Source of the DNA: Thiohalocapsa marina | GTDB lineage: Bacteria; Pseudomonadota; Gammaproteobacteria; Chromatiales; Chromatiaceae | Direction of reading: 5' to 3' | DNA length: 64,000 bases | Assembly: GCF_008632335.1 (NCBI RefSeq) | Contig: NZ_VWXX01000001.1 | Span: 248,001 to 312,000 of the forward strand | Shown here: in pieces, positions 21,033-34,278 of the stretch | How the letters are laid out: every line of letters begins with the position of its first letter | Numbering within the stretch: the first letter of the stretch is position 1 | Program-made: the position numbers and the translations under genes | The notes under the pieces: model-generated | Databases searched by the model: none | Told to the model about the DNA's origin: nothing | What the model saw: the letters and a program-made list of their open reading frames with translations, nothing else

Positions 21033-21843
21033 ACGCCGTCGCCGTTCCAGGTCCGGTTCCGGGCTGTTGCCCGGGCTCCTGTGTTGCGGCGCCCTGCTCT
21101 GCGCACCGCTGACCGCCATGGCCATGGGCAGCGCCCCGGATAGCATGACCGAGCAGCAGCGCTTCGCCGCCGAGCGCACGCAGCTGATCAACACCGTCGA
21201 GCTTGAGGTATACCAGACCCGCGACTATCTGGGCTTCGACCGGCTCCGCCCCACGATTGCCAAGGCCCTGCGGCGGGTGCCGCGGGAGCAGTTCGTGCCG
21301 CGCTATCTGCGCGGCGAGGCCTACGGCAACTATCCGCTGCCCATCGGCGATGGCCAGACCATCTCCCAGCCCTACATCGTCGCCGTGATGACGCATCTGG
21401 CGAACGTCGCGGCGGGTGACCATGTCTACGAACTCGGCACCGGCTCTGGCTACCAGGCGGCGGTGCTGGCGGAGATGGGCGCCGAGGTCTACAGCGTCGA
21501 GATCGTGCCGGAGCTGGCGCAACGGGCCGCCGCGACCCTTCGCGCCCTGGGCTATGGCAACGCGCATGTGCGCGCCGGTGACGGCTATCTGGGCTGGCCG
21601 GAGGCGGCGCCTTTCGACGCCATGCTGGTGACCGCCGCGCATCCGGAGATCCCGCAACCCCTGGTCGAACAGCTCAAGGTGGGTGGACGCCTGGTGATGC
21701 CCCTCGGCGGACGCGACGCGATTCAGCAGCTCACGGTGCTGGAAAAACAGCCGGACGGCCGGCTGACCCAGCGTCAGCTGCTACCGGTGCGCTTTGTCCC
21801 GGTCACCGGCCCGGAGGCAGCGCGCCGGGACGCTTGGCCCTGA
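20980..21843 (+). CDS. pcm: protein-L-isoaspartate O-methyltransferase, probably exported
   Basis: A 287-residue protein whose last ~215 residues are a complete PCMT, which uses SAM to methylate isoaspartyl residues in aged proteins. SAM motif I is VYELGTGSGYQAAVLAEMG; the family's PIGDGQTISQPYIVA loop and the VTAAHPEIPQPLVEQL segment are present. Unlike cytoplasmic PCMT (about 210 residues) it has an N-terminal extension with a basic stretch (ERRRRSRSGSG), a hydrophobic LLPGLLCCGALLCAPL and an A-x-A cleavage site (AMA), so export is likely. The start at 20980 lies inside the upstream gene and no in-frame ATG or GTG lies before the hydrophobic segment, though TTG or CTG starts nearer the signal peptide are possible. 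SAM supply in the periplasm would be an issue. Confidence 0.85.
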   Translation: MNLPSLPSSCAPPGERSERRRRSRSGSGLLPGLLCCGALLCAPLTAMAMGSAPDSMTEQQRFAAERTQLINTVELEVYQTRDYLGFDRLRPTIAKALRRVPREQFVPRYLRGEAYGNYPLPIGDGQTISQPYIVAVMTHLANVAAGDHVYELGTGSGYQAAVLAEMGAEVYSVEIVPELAQRAAATLRALGYGNAHVRAGDGYLGWPEAAPFDAMLVTAAHPEIPQPLVEQLKVGGRLVMPLGGRDAIQQLTVLEKQPDGRLTQRQLLPVRFVPVTGPEAARRDAWP

Positions 21844-21849
21844 ACCGAC

Positions 21850-24435
21850 TCAGAACAGCTCATCCATCATCCTGGGGGCGGTCCGGTCGCCCGGATCGCG
21901 GGCGTAGGCGATGGGATCGGGCCCCTGGGTGTCCAGCTGATATTCCGTGCGGATGTATTCCAGGATCTCGCCGTCCCTGCGCGGCTGGCCGGTGTTGGCG
22001 TCGATGCGCACCGAGACCAGGCCGTCGGGGCGTCGGATCTCGGCGACGGGGATGCCGACGAGGGCATCGCGCATGAAATCGATCCACATGCCCAGGGCCG
22101 CCGTTCCACCCCACTCGCCGCGGCCCAGGGGGCGATTGTCGTCCATGCCCATCCAGGCCACTGCCACCAGTGCCGGCACATAGCCGGCAAACCAGGAGTC
22201 CCGGGCCTCGTTGGTGGTGCCGGTCTTGCCGGCGATGTCATCGCGCTTGAGTTGCCTGGCGCGGGTGGCGGTGCCGGCGGTGATCACGTTGCGCAGCATC
22301 GAGTCCATGTTGTAGACGATGCGCGGGTCCAGCACCTGCTCGGCGTCGGGATCGTCCGACGCGCCCACCGGGTACACCCGGGCCTGGCCTTCGATAGCCT
22401 GCAACCAGCAGGAGACGCAGGCCCGGGGTGGATCGGCCTCGAACAACAGCCGGCCCTGCACGTCCTCGATGCGCTGGATCAGATAGGGCTCGATCCGGTA
22501 GCCGCCGTTGGCGAAGACACCGTAGGCGGCGGCCAGTTGCACCGGCGTGGTGGCGCCGCTGCCCAGGGCCAGGCTGTAGTTGGGCGGTACATCGTCAGCG
22601 CGGAAGCCGAACCGCTGGACGAATTCACGGGTGTAGTCCACGCCCATGCGGTCGATGAGATTCACCGTGGCCAGGTTGCGTGACCGGGTCAGCGCCACGC
22701 GGATGCGGATGGGCCCCAGGTGCTTGTCGTCGGCATTCCGCGGCGCCCAGTCGCCGAACACCTGGGGCTCGTCCCGTACCAGGCTGGCCGGTGTGTAGCC
22801 CTTGCCGAGGCCCGCGGCATAGACGAAGGGCTTGAAGGTCGAGCCCGGTTGCCGCCGGGCATCCGCCGCCCGGTTGAACTTGGACCACTCGAACGCGTAG
22901 CCGCCGGACAACGCGCGGATGGCGCCGTCCTCCGGCTGCAAGGCCACCAGCGCGCCGCCGACGGTGGGGACCTGGGTCAACAGCCAACGCCCGTCCGTCG
23001 CCTGCCGCAGTCGCACCACGTCCCCCGCCGTCACCACATCACTGACGCGCCGGGGCCTTGGACCGCGCCGGTTCTCCGTCCTGTAGCGCCGCAGGTGCTC
23101 CACCTGGGACAGCTGCAGGCGCTCGCTGCGGCCGTCGCCGAGATAGACCTCCGCCGTCTGGGCATCCACGGCGGTGACGATCCCCACCGGGAGACCTGGC
23201 ACATCCGGGCGCTGCTGCAGATCGGCGTCCAGGGCGGATTGGCCCCAACCGGCGATGTCCGCCAGCTGCGCCTCGGCGCCGTGATAGCCGTGGCGCTGGT
23301 TGTAGTCCGTCAGCGCCTGGCGCAGGGCGGCGTCGGCGGACTGCTGCAGTCGCTCGTCCAGGGTGGTGATGACCCGTAGCCCCAGGCTGTAGGCCTGCTC
23401 ATCGCCGAAGCGGCGTACCACCTCCTGTCGCGCCATCTCAGCCACATAGCCGGCGCGGAAGGCGATCGGCGGTTGGTAGGGCAGCGCCGTGGGCGCAGCG
23501 GCCCGCGCCGTCGCGTGCCGTTCGGCATCGATGTAGCCCAGCGCCAGCATCCGGTCGAGGATGTAGTTGCGTCGCTCCAGCGCGCGCTCGGGGTTGGACA
23601 GCGGGTTGTTGGCCGAGGGCGCCTTGGGCAGCCCCGCCAGGGTGGCCATCTCCGCCAGGGTCAGGTCGTACAGGGTCTTGTTGTAGTACAGCTCTGCGGC
23701 GGTGGAGACGCCGTAGGCGCGGTGGCCGAAGAAGATCTTGTTGAGGTACAGCTCCAGGATCTGGGTCTTGCTCAGCGTCGCCTCCATGCGCATCGCCAGC
23801 AGGATCTCCGAGAGCTTGCGCTGGAAGGTCTTCTCCGGCGTGAGAAAGAAATTGCGCGCCACCTGCATGGTGATGGTGCTGCCGCCCTGGCTCGGCGTGC
23901 CGCTGCGGATAACGGCATAGGTCGCCCGGGCCAGGCCCACGGGATCGAAGCCGATGTGGTCGAAAAAGCGGCTGTCCTCCGCCGCCAGGAAGGCATTGAC
24001 CAGATCCGGCGGGATGGCGTCGAAGGCCACTGCTCGGCGGCGTTGCACGCCGAATTCCCCCATTAGCGAGCCGTCCGCCGTATAGATCCGCAGCGGCTCC
24101 TCGAACTTCACCTCCAGCAGCGTATCGGTGTCCGGCAAGTCTTGCACGGCCGTGTGGATGATGACGGAGGCGCCGATGAGCCCCAGCATCGCCAGGTCCA
24201 GCGGCACCGCCAGCGGCGTGGCCACCAGGCGGGCGAACCAGTCGAACAGGGCGAACAGGCCCCACCGGCGGTGGTGGTGATGCTCTGGGTGATGGTGCGG
24301 ATGATGGCGCAGGGAATTGTCCAGAACAGGGCCCACCCGGTCGTGATGCGCCGGCGACGCTCGATCTCCCCGGGCCGTCAGAGCTTCCCGCCGACCATTT
24401 CCGGATGCGGTCCGTGCGCTTCGTCGCCTGGTCAT
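21850..24435 (-). CDS. mrcA: class A penicillin-binding protein 1A
   Basis: An 861-residue bifunctional murein polymerase anchored in the inner membrane, with a periplasmic glycosyltransferase and a transpeptidase. After a long cytoplasmic tail (about 1-65) containing a His-rich patch (HHPHHHPEHHHH, about 44-55) comes one transmembrane helix (about 72-95). The glycosyltransferase domain has EDSRFFDHIG with the catalytic Glu and GGSTITMQVARN. The transpeptidase has the nucleophile motif STFK and KTGTTN, the KTG box. An OB-like insert lies between them, as in PBP1A. Length is normal. It converges with pcm across only 6 bp and is divergent from the TetR gene. The first ATG is used because the tail is in frame; a later start just before the helix is possible. 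Confidence 0.95.
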   Translation of the reverse strand: MTRRRSARTASGNGRREALTARGDRASPAHHDRVGPVLDNSLRHHPHHHPEHHHHRRWGLFALFDWFARLVATPLAVPLDLAMLGLIGASVIIHTAVQDLPDTDTLLEVKFEEPLRIYTADGSLMGEFGVQRRRAVAFDAIPPDLVNAFLAAEDSRFFDHIGFDPVGLARATYAVIRSGTPSQGGSTITMQVARNFFLTPEKTFQRKLSEILLAMRMEATLSKTQILELYLNKIFFGHRAYGVSTAAELYYNKTLYDLTLAEMATLAGLPKAPSANNPLSNPERALERRNYILDRMLALGYIDAERHATARAAAPTALPYQPPIAFRAGYVAEMARQEVVRRFGDEQAYSLGLRVITTLDERLQQSADAALRQALTDYNQRHGYHGAEAQLADIAGWGQSALDADLQQRPDVPGLPVGIVTAVDAQTAEVYLGDGRSERLQLSQVEHLRRYRTENRRGPRPRRVSDVVTAGDVVRLRQATDGRWLLTQVPTVGGALVALQPEDGAIRALSGGYAFEWSKFNRAADARRQPGSTFKPFVYAAGLGKGYTPASLVRDEPQVFGDWAPRNADDKHLGPIRIRVALTRSRNLATVNLIDRMGVDYTREFVQRFGFRADDVPPNYSLALGSGATTPVQLAAAYGVFANGGYRIEPYLIQRIEDVQGRLLFEADPPRACVSCWLQAIEGQARVYPVGASDDPDAEQVLDPRIVYNMDSMLRNVITAGTATRARQLKRDDIAGKTGTTNEARDSWFAGYVPALVAVAWMGMDDNRPLGRGEWGGTAALGMWIDFMRDALVGIPVAEIRRPDGLVSVRIDANTGQPRRDGEILEYIRTEYQLDTQGPDPIAYARDPGDRTAPRMMDELF

Positions 24436-24546
24436 GGTCTAGCAAGGTCGCCTGTGCCTAGTCTTGTGCGTGGTCTTTTGCGTGGTCTTGCGCACGGTCG
24501 GGTTCGGACGCAGCCGGTGTTGGGTATACACTACGCCACATTGCGA

Positions 24547-25266
24547 ATGAACCGGTATCAGACAGTGACTGACAAAGACATGGCCCCCGCGGGTGAACAG
24601 AACACCCGCGATCGGCTGCTGCAGGCGGCCATCGAGGTATTCGCCGAGTTTGGCTACGAGGCCGCTACCATCCGCGAGATCTGCAGCCGGGCCGATGCCA
24701 ACGTGGCGGCGGTGCATTATCACTTCGGCGACAAGCGCCGTCTGTACGAGGCCATCTACGATACCCTGTTTCGGACCCTGCGCAACGGCCGCACGCCGTT
24801 TCTGCCGGCCGAGGCGCCGCCGGAGGAGCGCCTGCGGGTCTACATCCGCGCCTTGTTCGAGGAGATCTTCTTCTGCGGCGTCGACGCCCAGCAGCAGGTC
24901 CAGCTCAGCACCATCTACCTGTCCGAGATGGCCACCCCGAGCGAGGTGCTGGACCGTATCGTCACCGAGCACCTGGAGCCGGATGCGCATGAACTCTACG
25001 ACATCATCGCCGCCCTGATCGGCCGTCGGCCCGACGACGAGATCACCATCGACTGCGCCGCCAGCGTCGCCGGCCAGGTGCTGTACTACTATCATGCCGG
25101 CCCGATCATCGCCCGGCTGCATCCCGACCGCGCCCCGGTGCCGGAACGCATCGACGCGCTGGTGGAGCAGATCTGGCAATTCTCCCTGGGCGGCATCCAG
25201 CAGGTGGTGCAGGCCCACGCGCACCGGGAGCAGGACTCGGACGAGGCCGCCGATCACGGCTGTTGA
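24547..25266 (+). CDS. TetR-family regulator with CerR/DUF1956-like C terminus
   Basis: A 239-residue one-component repressor. The N-terminal TetR helix-turn-helix (about 21-67) reads RDRLLQAAIEVFAEFGYEAAT, then IREICSRADANVAAVHYHFGDKRRLYEAIYD, with the family's YHYFG-like helix boundary. The C-terminal ligand domain (about 85-225) looks like the CerR/DUF1956 group. The start is taken at ATG 24547; ATG 24580 is an alternative that would still leave the whole HTH. It is transcribed away from mrcA with 111 bp between them, a likely operator site, but no clear palindrome was picked out. It has no efflux or enzyme gene beside it, so its targets are probably elsewhere or it is autoregulated. It ends in a shared bidirectional terminator. 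Confidence 0.85.
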   Translation: MNRYQTVTDKDMAPAGEQNTRDRLLQAAIEVFAEFGYEAATIREICSRADANVAAVHYHFGDKRRLYEAIYDTLFRTLRNGRTPFLPAEAPPEERLRVYIRALFEEIFFCGVDAQQQVQLSTIYLSEMATPSEVLDRIVTEHLEPDAHELYDIIAALIGRRPDDEITIDCAASVAGQVLYYYHAGPIIARLHPDRAPVPERIDALVEQIWQFSLGGIQQVVQAHAHREQDSDEAADHGC

Positions 25267-25308
25267 GGCTGGTCGCCAGGATTGCGACCAACCCGGCTGG
25301 ATGGTGAC

Positions 25309-25340
25309 CAAAAAAAAGGGGCCCTGAAGGCCCCTTTTTC
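25309..25340. terminator. bidirectional rho-independent terminator
   Basis: A stem GGGGCC/GGCCCC around a CTGAA loop is flanked by T5 on the plus side and by A8 (U8 on the minus side). It lies between the convergent TetR gene and pnp and can end both transcripts. Confidence 0.9.
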
Positions 25341-25361
25341 ACTTGCCGGCAGACGCGGCGG

Positions 25362-27467
<2,106 letters not shown>

Positions 27468-27567
27468 GTGCTGGGTCCTCTATCTGGGTCCACGGGGAGG
27501 GAGGCGACGATGGCCGACCGGCGGCAGCGGCTTGGGGCCGCCAATCCGCCGATCGGCCAGGGACCCG

Positions 27568-27837
27568 TCAGCGACGGAGTCCGAGGGTCTGGATCAGTGC
27601 GCGATAACGGTCCAGGTCCTTGCGCTTCAGGTAGTCGAGCAGCTTGCGCCGCGAATTGACCATGCGCACCAGGCCACGACGGGAATGGTGGTCGTGCTTG
27701 TGCTCGGCGAAATGCCCGGTCAGCTGCTTGATACGGGCGGTCAGCAAGGCCACCTGAACTTCCGGAGAGCCGGTGTCGTTGGTGCCTCGGCCGTGCTCCT
27801 CGATGATCTGACGTTTCTCTTCTGCGGTCATGGTCAT
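27568..27837 (-). CDS. rpsO: 30S ribosomal protein S15
   Basis: The 89-residue small-subunit protein that binds 16S rRNA helices 20-22 early in 30S assembly. The sequence has the usual [18 protein letters not shown] start and the conserved [29 protein letters not shown] and [12 protein letters not shown] blocks, at standard length. It sits between truB and pnp. In E. coli S15 represses its own translation through a leader pseudoknot; the 120-bp gap upstream could hold such a structure, but none was worked out. A good GGAG-type site lies just before the ATG. Confidence 0.98.
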   Translation of the reverse strand: MTMTAEEKRQIIEEHGRGTNDTGSPEVQVALLTARIKQLTGHFAEHKHDHHSRRGLVRMVNSRRKLLDYLKRKDLDRYRALIQTLGLRR

Positions 27838-27962
27838 TGTCTGGCTCCTCTGTTGAGCGTTGATGATGGTCCGATGCCGAGCGACAACCGAGTCGTCGGG
27901 GCCGCCCCAACAATGACCTCAGGGCGGACCGGACCGGAAAGAAACCGGTTATGAAAAGTCTG

Positions 27963-28913
<951 letters not shown>

Positions 28914-28920
28914 AGTTGCC

Positions 28921-29367
28921 TTAGTTGTGTGTTCGGGTCGGCTGACTGCCCGACGCCGGTGCTTCGCCATCACCGGCAGGGGAATCGGCGTCATCGCCGT
29001 GGGTGTCCGCAACAGCCTGCTCGATCAGTGCGGAGAGCCGCTCGCCATCGAGCACCGAGTCATCGTGCACGAAGTGCAACTGGGGCACCGTGCGCAGTCG
29101 CACCCGGCGCGCCAGCTGAGCCCGCAGATAGCCGGCGAGGGTACCATTGAGCAGGCGTTGCTGCCCGGGGCCGCAGTCGTCCAGCGGAAAGCAGGTGAAG
29201 TAGACCTTCGCATGGGACAGGTCGCGGCTGACGCGTACCTCCTGCAAGGTGATCTCGCCCAGGCGCGGGTCTTTGACTCCACCGCGCAGGATCAGCGTCA
29301 GCTCGCGCAGCAGCTCGGCGCCGATGCGCTCGCTGCGGTCGAAGTCGCGCCCGCCGACGCGGCTCAT
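28921..29367 (-). CDS. rbfA: ribosome-binding factor A
   Basis: A 148-residue KH-fold factor that binds the 30S subunit near helix 1 of 16S rRNA and is needed for late 30S maturation and cold growth. Family landmarks: DFDRSERIGAELLRELTLIL at the start, then DPRLGEITLQEVRVSRDLSHAKVYFT, and the C-terminal LRTVPQLHFVHDDSVLDGERLS block. The start is the ATG at 29367; an upstream in-frame ATG at 29445 would lie inside infB. A Gly/Ser/Pro-rich C-terminal tail extends past the KH domain. It overlaps neither neighbour. Confidence 0.96.
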   Translation of the reverse strand: MSRVGGRDFDRSERIGAELLRELTLILRGGVKDPRLGEITLQEVRVSRDLSHAKVYFTCFPLDDCGPGQQRLLNGTLAGYLRAQLARRVRLRTVPQLHFVHDDSVLDGERLSALIEQAVADTHGDDADSPAGDGEAPASGSQPTRTHN

Positions 29368-29395
29368 GCGCCCCACCCCAGTGACTGCGGCGGCC

Positions 29396-32200
29396 TCACA
29401 GCTGGCGCGCCCGCTCGGTGCGCTCGAACACCTCGATCTGATCACCGGGCTGCACGTCGTTATAGTTCTTCACGCCGATACCGCACTCGGTGCCGGCCTT
29501 GACCTCCGCCACGTCATCCTTGAACCGCCGCAGCGACTCCAACGCACCCTCGTAGATGACCACGTTGTCGCGCAGCACGCGGATCGGGTTATTGCGCTTG
29601 ATCAGGCCCTCGGTGACCATGCAGCCGGCAATGGCGCCGAACTTGGACGAGCGGAATACATCGCGCACCTGGGCCAGACCGATGATCTCCTCGGTGACGA
29701 TGGGGCTGAGCAGACCGGAGATGGCCTGTTTCACGTCGTCGATGAGCTCGTAGATGATGGAGTAGTAGCGCAGATCCAGGCCGCGCTCCTCCACCACCCG
29801 CCGGGCGGCGGCATCGGCGCGCACGTTGAAGCCCAGCATGATGGCGTTGGAGGTGACCGCCAGGTTGGCATCGGACTCGGTGATGCCGCCGACGCTGGAG
29901 GCGACCACGTTGACCTTGACCTCGTCGTTGGAGAGCTTCACCAAGGCGTCCTTCAGCGCCTCGACGCTGCCCTGCACGTCGGCCTTCAGGATCAGGTTGA
30001 CGCTCTTCAGCTCGCCCTCCTTGAGCTGGGAGAAGAGCTGATCCAGGTTGGCCGCGCGCTGCTCGTCCATGCGCGTCTGGCGCTCACGCTCCTGGCGCAG
30101 TTCCGCCACCTCGCGGGCCTTGCGCTCGTCGGCGACGGCGATGACATCATCGCCCGCGTTGGGCGCGCCGGACAGGCCGAGCACCTGTACCGGGATCGAC
30201 GGACCCGCCTGCTTCACCGCGCGGCCGGCCTCGTCGAACATGGCGCGCACGCGGCCGTACTCGCAGCCGCTGACGATGGTGTCGCCGAGCCGCAGGGTGC
30301 CGGACTGGACCAGCACCGTGGCCACGGGTCCGCGGCCCTTCTCGACACTGGACTCGACGATGGTGCCATGGGCGGCGCTGTCCACCGGCGCGCTCAGTTC
30401 CAGCACCTCGGCCTGCAGCAGTACGGCGTCCAGCAGGTCGTCGATGCCGTCGCCGGTCTTGGCGGACACCTTCACCAGCATCGTCTCGCCGCCCCACTCC
30501 TCGGGCACGATCTCGTGCTGGGTCAGCTCCTGCATGACGCGGTCCGGATTGGCGTCCGGCTTGTCCATCTTGTTCACGGCCACGACGATGGGCACGCCGG
30601 AGGCGCGCGCATGCTGGATCGCCTCGACGGTCTGCGGCATCACGCCGTCATCCGCGGCCACCACCAGGATGACGATGTCCGTCGCCTTGGCGCCACGGGC
30701 GCGCATGGCAGAGAACGCGGCATGGCCGGGGGTGTCGAGGAACGAGATGGTGCCCTTGTCGGTGTCGACGTGGTAGGCGCCGATATGCTGGGTGATGCCG
30801 CCTGCCTCGCCGGCGGCGACCTTGGCGCGGCGGATGTAGTCCAGCAGCGAGGTCTTGCCGTGGTCGACGTGGCCCATGATGGTGACCACCGGCGGCCTCG
30901 GCCTGTGTTCGGCCTGGCCGGTCTCCGCCTCCAGCAGGCTCATCAGGTTGTCTTCGGCGTCACGGGTCTTGGCCTCGACAGGCTTGTGGCCCATCTCCTC
31001 CACCAGGATCATCGCTGTGTCGCGGTCCAGCGTCTGGTTGATGGTGACCATCACACCCTGCTTGAACAATTCCTTGACCACCTCGGCCGCCTTCACGGAC
31101 ATGCGCGCTGCCAGCTCGGCGACGGTGATGGACTCCGGCACCTCGACCTCGCGCACCAGTGGCGCGGTGGGCCGCTGGAAGCCGTGCTTGTCCTGCAGTT
31201 GCGGTTTCGACGCCTTGCGCCGACGGCGTGCCGCGGGACGGCTGATGACATCCACGCCGCTGGTCTCTTCCTCGTAGTCGGAGGCACCGGCGCGCTTGCC
31301 GCGGGCGGGTTCCTTGCGGCCGCCCTTCTTTGCCGCCTTGTCCTTGCCCAGGTCGTCGCGATCCGGCTTTTCGGGGTGTTTCTTGGCGTGCTTGCGCTGG
31401 CGCTCCTGCTCCTTCTGCTCCGCCTCGGCGGATTCGCCAGCGACCAGGGTTGCCGGCTCAGCTCCCGCCTCAGGGCCAGCCTCGGCCTCGGTCTCCGCGG
31501 CCATGGCAGCGCGAGCGGCCGCTTCCTCGGCCTGCTTCGCCCGCGCCTGTTCCTCCGCCCGACGACGGGCCTCGTCCTCGGCGCGGCGGCGGGCCTCGTC
31601 CTCGCGGCGCTGGCGCTCCTGCGCTTCCTGCTCGGCCAGCCGCCGGGCATCTTCCTCCGCCCGCCGCTCCTCGAGCTCGGCACGACGGCGCTGCTCATCC
31701 AGCAGCGGCCGGGTGGAGCGCGCTGCAGGGCCCTGGCGCTGCGCCGGTCGTGCGTCTGTTCGCTGGTCCGAACGCTGGCCTGGGCGCTGGTCCGGTCGGG
31801 GCGGTGTGGCGGCGGCAGGCTGCGCCTCTTCGCGCCGCACATAGGTCCGCTTGCGCCGCACCTCGACATTCACGGTCTTCGCCGCCCGCGGGGCCGGCGC
31901 CCGACTGCCGACGGTCGGTCGGCTGGCCGCACCGGTGCGCGGTGCCGCCTGGGGCTGGCGCAGTTCGCCCACGGTCTTGCGCTTGAGGGTCACCCGCTGG
32001 GGCGCCGCCTCGGACTCGTCCGGCTCTTTCTTGCCGTGACTGCGCCGCAGATAGCCGAGCAGCTGCAGCTTTTCCTGCTCGGTAATGGTCGCGTCGGCGC
32101 CGGTGACGTCGATCCCCGCCTCCTTCAGCTGAGACAAAAGCCGTTCGACCGGGATCCCCACGGTCGACGCAAGCTGTTTAACAGTGACATCACTACTCAT
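29396..32200 (-). CDS. infB: translation initiation factor IF-2
   Basis: A 934-residue GTPase that brings initiator fMet-tRNA to the 30S subunit and drives 50S joining. An N-terminal IF2_N domain (about 1-55) is followed by a long Arg/Ala/Glu-rich low-complexity linker (about 110-330). The G domain starts near 435 with [12 protein letters not shown] (G1), followed by DTPGHAAF (G3) and NKMDKP (G4). C-terminal domains end in the fMet-tRNA-binding barrel. The start is the ATG at 32200, with GGAGG 5 nt before it; a GTG two codons earlier would sit too near that site. The gap to nusA is 15 bp. The length is typical. Confidence 0.97.
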   Translation of the reverse strand: MSSDVTVKQLASTVGIPVERLLSQLKEAGIDVTGADATITEQEKLQLLGYLRRSHGKKEPDESEAAPQRVTLKRKTVGELRQPQAAPRTGAASRPTVGSRAPAPRAAKTVNVEVRRKRTYVRREEAQPAAATPPRPDQRPGQRSDQRTDARPAQRQGPAARSTRPLLDEQRRRAELEERRAEEDARRLAEQEAQERQRREDEARRRAEDEARRRAEEQARAKQAEEAAARAAMAAETEAEAGPEAGAEPATLVAGESAEAEQKEQERQRKHAKKHPEKPDRDDLGKDKAAKKGGRKEPARGKRAGASDYEEETSGVDVISRPAARRRRKASKPQLQDKHGFQRPTAPLVREVEVPESITVAELAARMSVKAAEVVKELFKQGVMVTINQTLDRDTAMILVEEMGHKPVEAKTRDAEDNLMSLLEAETGQAEHRPRPPVVTIMGHVDHGKTSLLDYIRRAKVAAGEAGGITQHIGAYHVDTDKGTISFLDTPGHAAFSAMRARGAKATDIVILVVAADDGVMPQTVEAIQHARASGVPIVVAVNKMDKPDANPDRVMQELTQHEIVPEEWGGETMLVKVSAKTGDGIDDLLDAVLLQAEVLELSAPVDSAAHGTIVESSVEKGRGPVATVLVQSGTLRLGDTIVSGCEYGRVRAMFDEAGRAVKQAGPSIPVQVLGLSGAPNAGDDVIAVADERKAREVAELRQERERQTRMDEQRAANLDQLFSQLKEGELKSVNLILKADVQGSVEALKDALVKLSNDEVKVNVVASSVGGITESDANLAVTSNAIMLGFNVRADAAARRVVEERGLDLRYYSIIYELIDDVKQAISGLLSPIVTEEIIGLAQVRDVFRSSKFGAIAGCMVTEGLIKRNNPIRVLRDNVVIYEGALESLRRFKDDVAEVKAGTECGIGVKNYNDVQPGDQIEVFERTERARQL

Positions 32201-32215
32201 AGACACCTCCGCAAG

Positions 32216-33718
32216 CTAGTCCTGCTCCGACTCGGCGAACCAGGGCTCGCGCGCCTTCATGATCAGATGGGCGGCGCGCTCCTCATCCATGTTTTCGAAC
32301 GCCAGCAGTTCGTCCACCGACTGCTCGGCCAGGTCATCCATGGTCGCAATGCCCCGGCGCGCCAGCGCGTAGGCCAATGCCTCGTCCATTCCGTCCATCG
32401 CCAGCAGGTCGTCGGACGGGACCGCGTCGAGGGTTTCCTCGTTGGCGATGGCCCGCGTCACCAGCGCGTCCTTGGCCCGCTCGCGCAGGGTCGCCACCAG
32501 CTCGTCGTCGAACTCGGCGATGGCCGACAGCTCCACCTCTGGCACATAGGCCACCTCGTCGATGGTGGTGAAGCCTTCTTCCACGAGCACCCCGGCGACA
32601 TCCTCGTCCACCTGCAGTTGCTCCATGAAATTGGCGGCGAGCCGACGGCCCTCTTCCTCGCTCTTGGCGGCGGCGTCCTCCTCGCTCATGACGTTGAGGT
32701 TCCAGCCGGTGAGCTGGCTGGCGAGGCGCACGTTCTGACCGCCGCGGCCGATGGCCTGGGACAGATTTTCTTCCTTCACCGCCACATCCATGCTGTCGGC
32801 GTCCTCGTCGATGACGATGGACACCACATCCGCCGGCGACATGGCGTTGATGACGAACTGGGCCGGGTTCTCGTCCCAGAGGATGATGTCCACCCGCTCG
32901 CCGTTCAGCTCGTTGGACACCGCCTGCACCCGCGAGCCGCGCATGCCGACGCAGGCGCCGACGGGATCGATGCGGGGGTCCTTGGTGCGCACCGCGATCT
33001 TGGCCCGCAGCCCCGGGTCGCGTGCCGCGGCGACGATCTCGATGTTGCCTTCGCCCACCTCCGGCACTTCGAGCCGGAACAGCTCGATCAGCAACCGCGG
33101 TGCGGTGCGGCTGACGAACAGCTGCGGCCCCTTGGGCTCGGAGCGTACCTCATACAGCAGCCCGCGCAGACGGTCGCCGGGGCGGACGTTCTCGCGCGGG
33201 ATCACCTGATCCCGCGGCACCAAGGCCTCGGCGTTATTGCCCAGGTCGAGCACGATGGTGCCGCGCTCGGCCTTCTTGACAATGCCGGTGATCAGCTCGC
33301 CCTCGCGCTCCTTGAACAGCTCGACGATCTTGGCCCGCTCGGCCTCGCGCACCTTCTGCACGATGACCTGCTTGGCGGTCTGCGCAGCGATGCGGCCGAA
33401 CAGCACCGACTCGATGGGCTCCTCGATGAAGTCACCCAGATCTAGCTCCGGCTCCAGCTCCTTGGCCGCCGACAGGGTGATCATGCGCTCCGGCGCCTCC
33501 AGCGGCTGGCCATCCGTATCCTCGACAATCTCCCAGCGGCGGAAGGTCTCGTAGTCACCGGTGTCGCGATTGATGGCCACGCGCGCCTCGATGTCGCCAC
33601 CGTGCTTCTTGCGCGTGGCCGACGCGAGGGCCGCCTCCATGGCCTCGAAGATGATCTCTTTGTCGACGTCTTTCTCGTTCGAGACAGCCTCGACAACCAA
33701 CAGAATTTCTTTACTCAT
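32216..33718 (-). CDS. nusA: transcription termination/antitermination factor NusA
   Basis: A 500-residue RNA-polymerase-bound factor controlling pausing, termination and antitermination. It begins [16 protein letters not shown], then the NusA N-terminal domain (about 1-125), an S1 domain (about 130-200), two KH domains (about 200-345, including the [14 protein letters not shown] loop and [11 protein letters not shown]) and two C-terminal helix-hairpin-helix repeats (about 360-500). Length is close to E. coli NusA (495). The start is the ATG at 33718; five codons earlier there is another ATG that is less well placed. It lies 15 bp after rimP. In E. coli NusA represses its own operon, which the two hairpins ahead of rimP would allow. 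Confidence 0.97.
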   Translation of the reverse strand: MSKEILLVVEAVSNEKDVDKEIIFEAMEAALASATRKKHGGDIEARVAINRDTGDYETFRRWEIVEDTDGQPLEAPERMITLSAAKELEPELDLGDFIEEPIESVLFGRIAAQTAKQVIVQKVREAERAKIVELFKEREGELITGIVKKAERGTIVLDLGNNAEALVPRDQVIPRENVRPGDRLRGLLYEVRSEPKGPQLFVSRTAPRLLIELFRLEVPEVGEGNIEIVAAARDPGLRAKIAVRTKDPRIDPVGACVGMRGSRVQAVSNELNGERVDIILWDENPAQFVINAMSPADVVSIVIDEDADSMDVAVKEENLSQAIGRGGQNVRLASQLTGWNLNVMSEEDAAAKSEEEGRRLAANFMEQLQVDEDVAGVLVEEGFTTIDEVAYVPEVELSAIAEFDDELVATLRERAKDALVTRAIANEETLDAVPSDDLLAMDGMDEALAYALARRGIATMDDLAEQSVDELLAFENMDEERAAHLIMKAREPWFAESEQD

Positions 33719-33733
33719 GCATGTGATCCGCAA

Positions 33734-34192
33734 TCAGAATTCCGGCTCGAGTCGAGCGCTGTCGATCGAATCGAACGGCAAGCTCACCCGCCCCTCGTCG
33801 GTGTCGAGCAGGACGTTGCGGCCGTCGATCCCGGCGAGCGTTCCGCTGAACCGACGCCGGCCGTCGAGCTTGCTGCCGAGACGAATGTTGGCGCGCGATC
33901 CGCTGAAGCGCTGAAAATGCGTCAGGTCGAACAGCGGGCGATCCAGCCCCGGCGAAGAGACCTCGAGGTCGTATTCACCGGCGATGGGATCCTCGACGTC
34001 GAGCACACTGCTGAGCTGGCGGCTGACCGTCTCGCAGTCTTCCAGCGTGATGCCGCGCGCGTGATCGATGTAGACGCGCAGAACAGCCCCGCGCCCGCCA
34101 GGACTCACCTGCTCCACGCCCACCAGTTCGTAGCCCATCGGCTCGACAACCGACGCCACCAGCGTCGCCACCGATGCCTGTACCGTTCGCAT
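33734..34192 (-). CDS. rimP: ribosome maturation factor RimP
   Basis: A 152-residue factor that binds free 30S subunits and aids their maturation. Conserved blocks seen are the GYELVGVEQ start, LRVYIDHARGITLEDCE and DPIAGEYDLEVSSPGLDRPLF, then a small SH3-like C-terminal domain. Length is normal. It is the first gene of the rimP-nusA-infB-rbfA-truB-rpsO-pnp cluster. Its ATG lies only about 20 bp downstream of a terminator hairpin, with a second hairpin about 70 bp further up, so expression probably depends on read-through. No strong Shine-Dalgarno is visible before the ATG. Confidence 0.96.
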   Translation of the reverse strand: MRTVQASVATLVASVVEPMGYELVGVEQVSPGGRGAVLRVYIDHARGITLEDCETVSRQLSSVLDVEDPIAGEYDLEVSSPGLDRPLFDLTHFQRFSGSRANIRLGSKLDGRRRFSGTLAGIDGRNVLLDTDEGRVSLPFDSIDSARLEPEF

Positions 34193-34211
34193 AATTGTCT
34201 GTATAGAAACA

Positions 34212-34233
34212 AAAAATGGGCCAGTGGCCCAGT
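34212..34233 (-). terminator. terminator hairpin just ahead of rimP
   Basis: On the minus strand the stem TGGGCC/GGCCCA with a 3-nt loop is followed directly by U6. It lies about 20 nt before the rimP ATG, pointing into rimP, so it is placed as an attenuator rather than as the end of an unrelated gene. Confidence 0.75.
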
Positions 34234-34278
34234 TGATGCCTGCCCATGCCGATCCGTTCGGCCAGGCGGCGGATGAAC

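Noticed and set aside
29249-33445. A 1398-codon open frame on the plus strand across infB and nusA
   Set aside because: It is the reverse of GC-rich genes on the minus strand with strong homology; the translation is low complexity with no recognisable domain.
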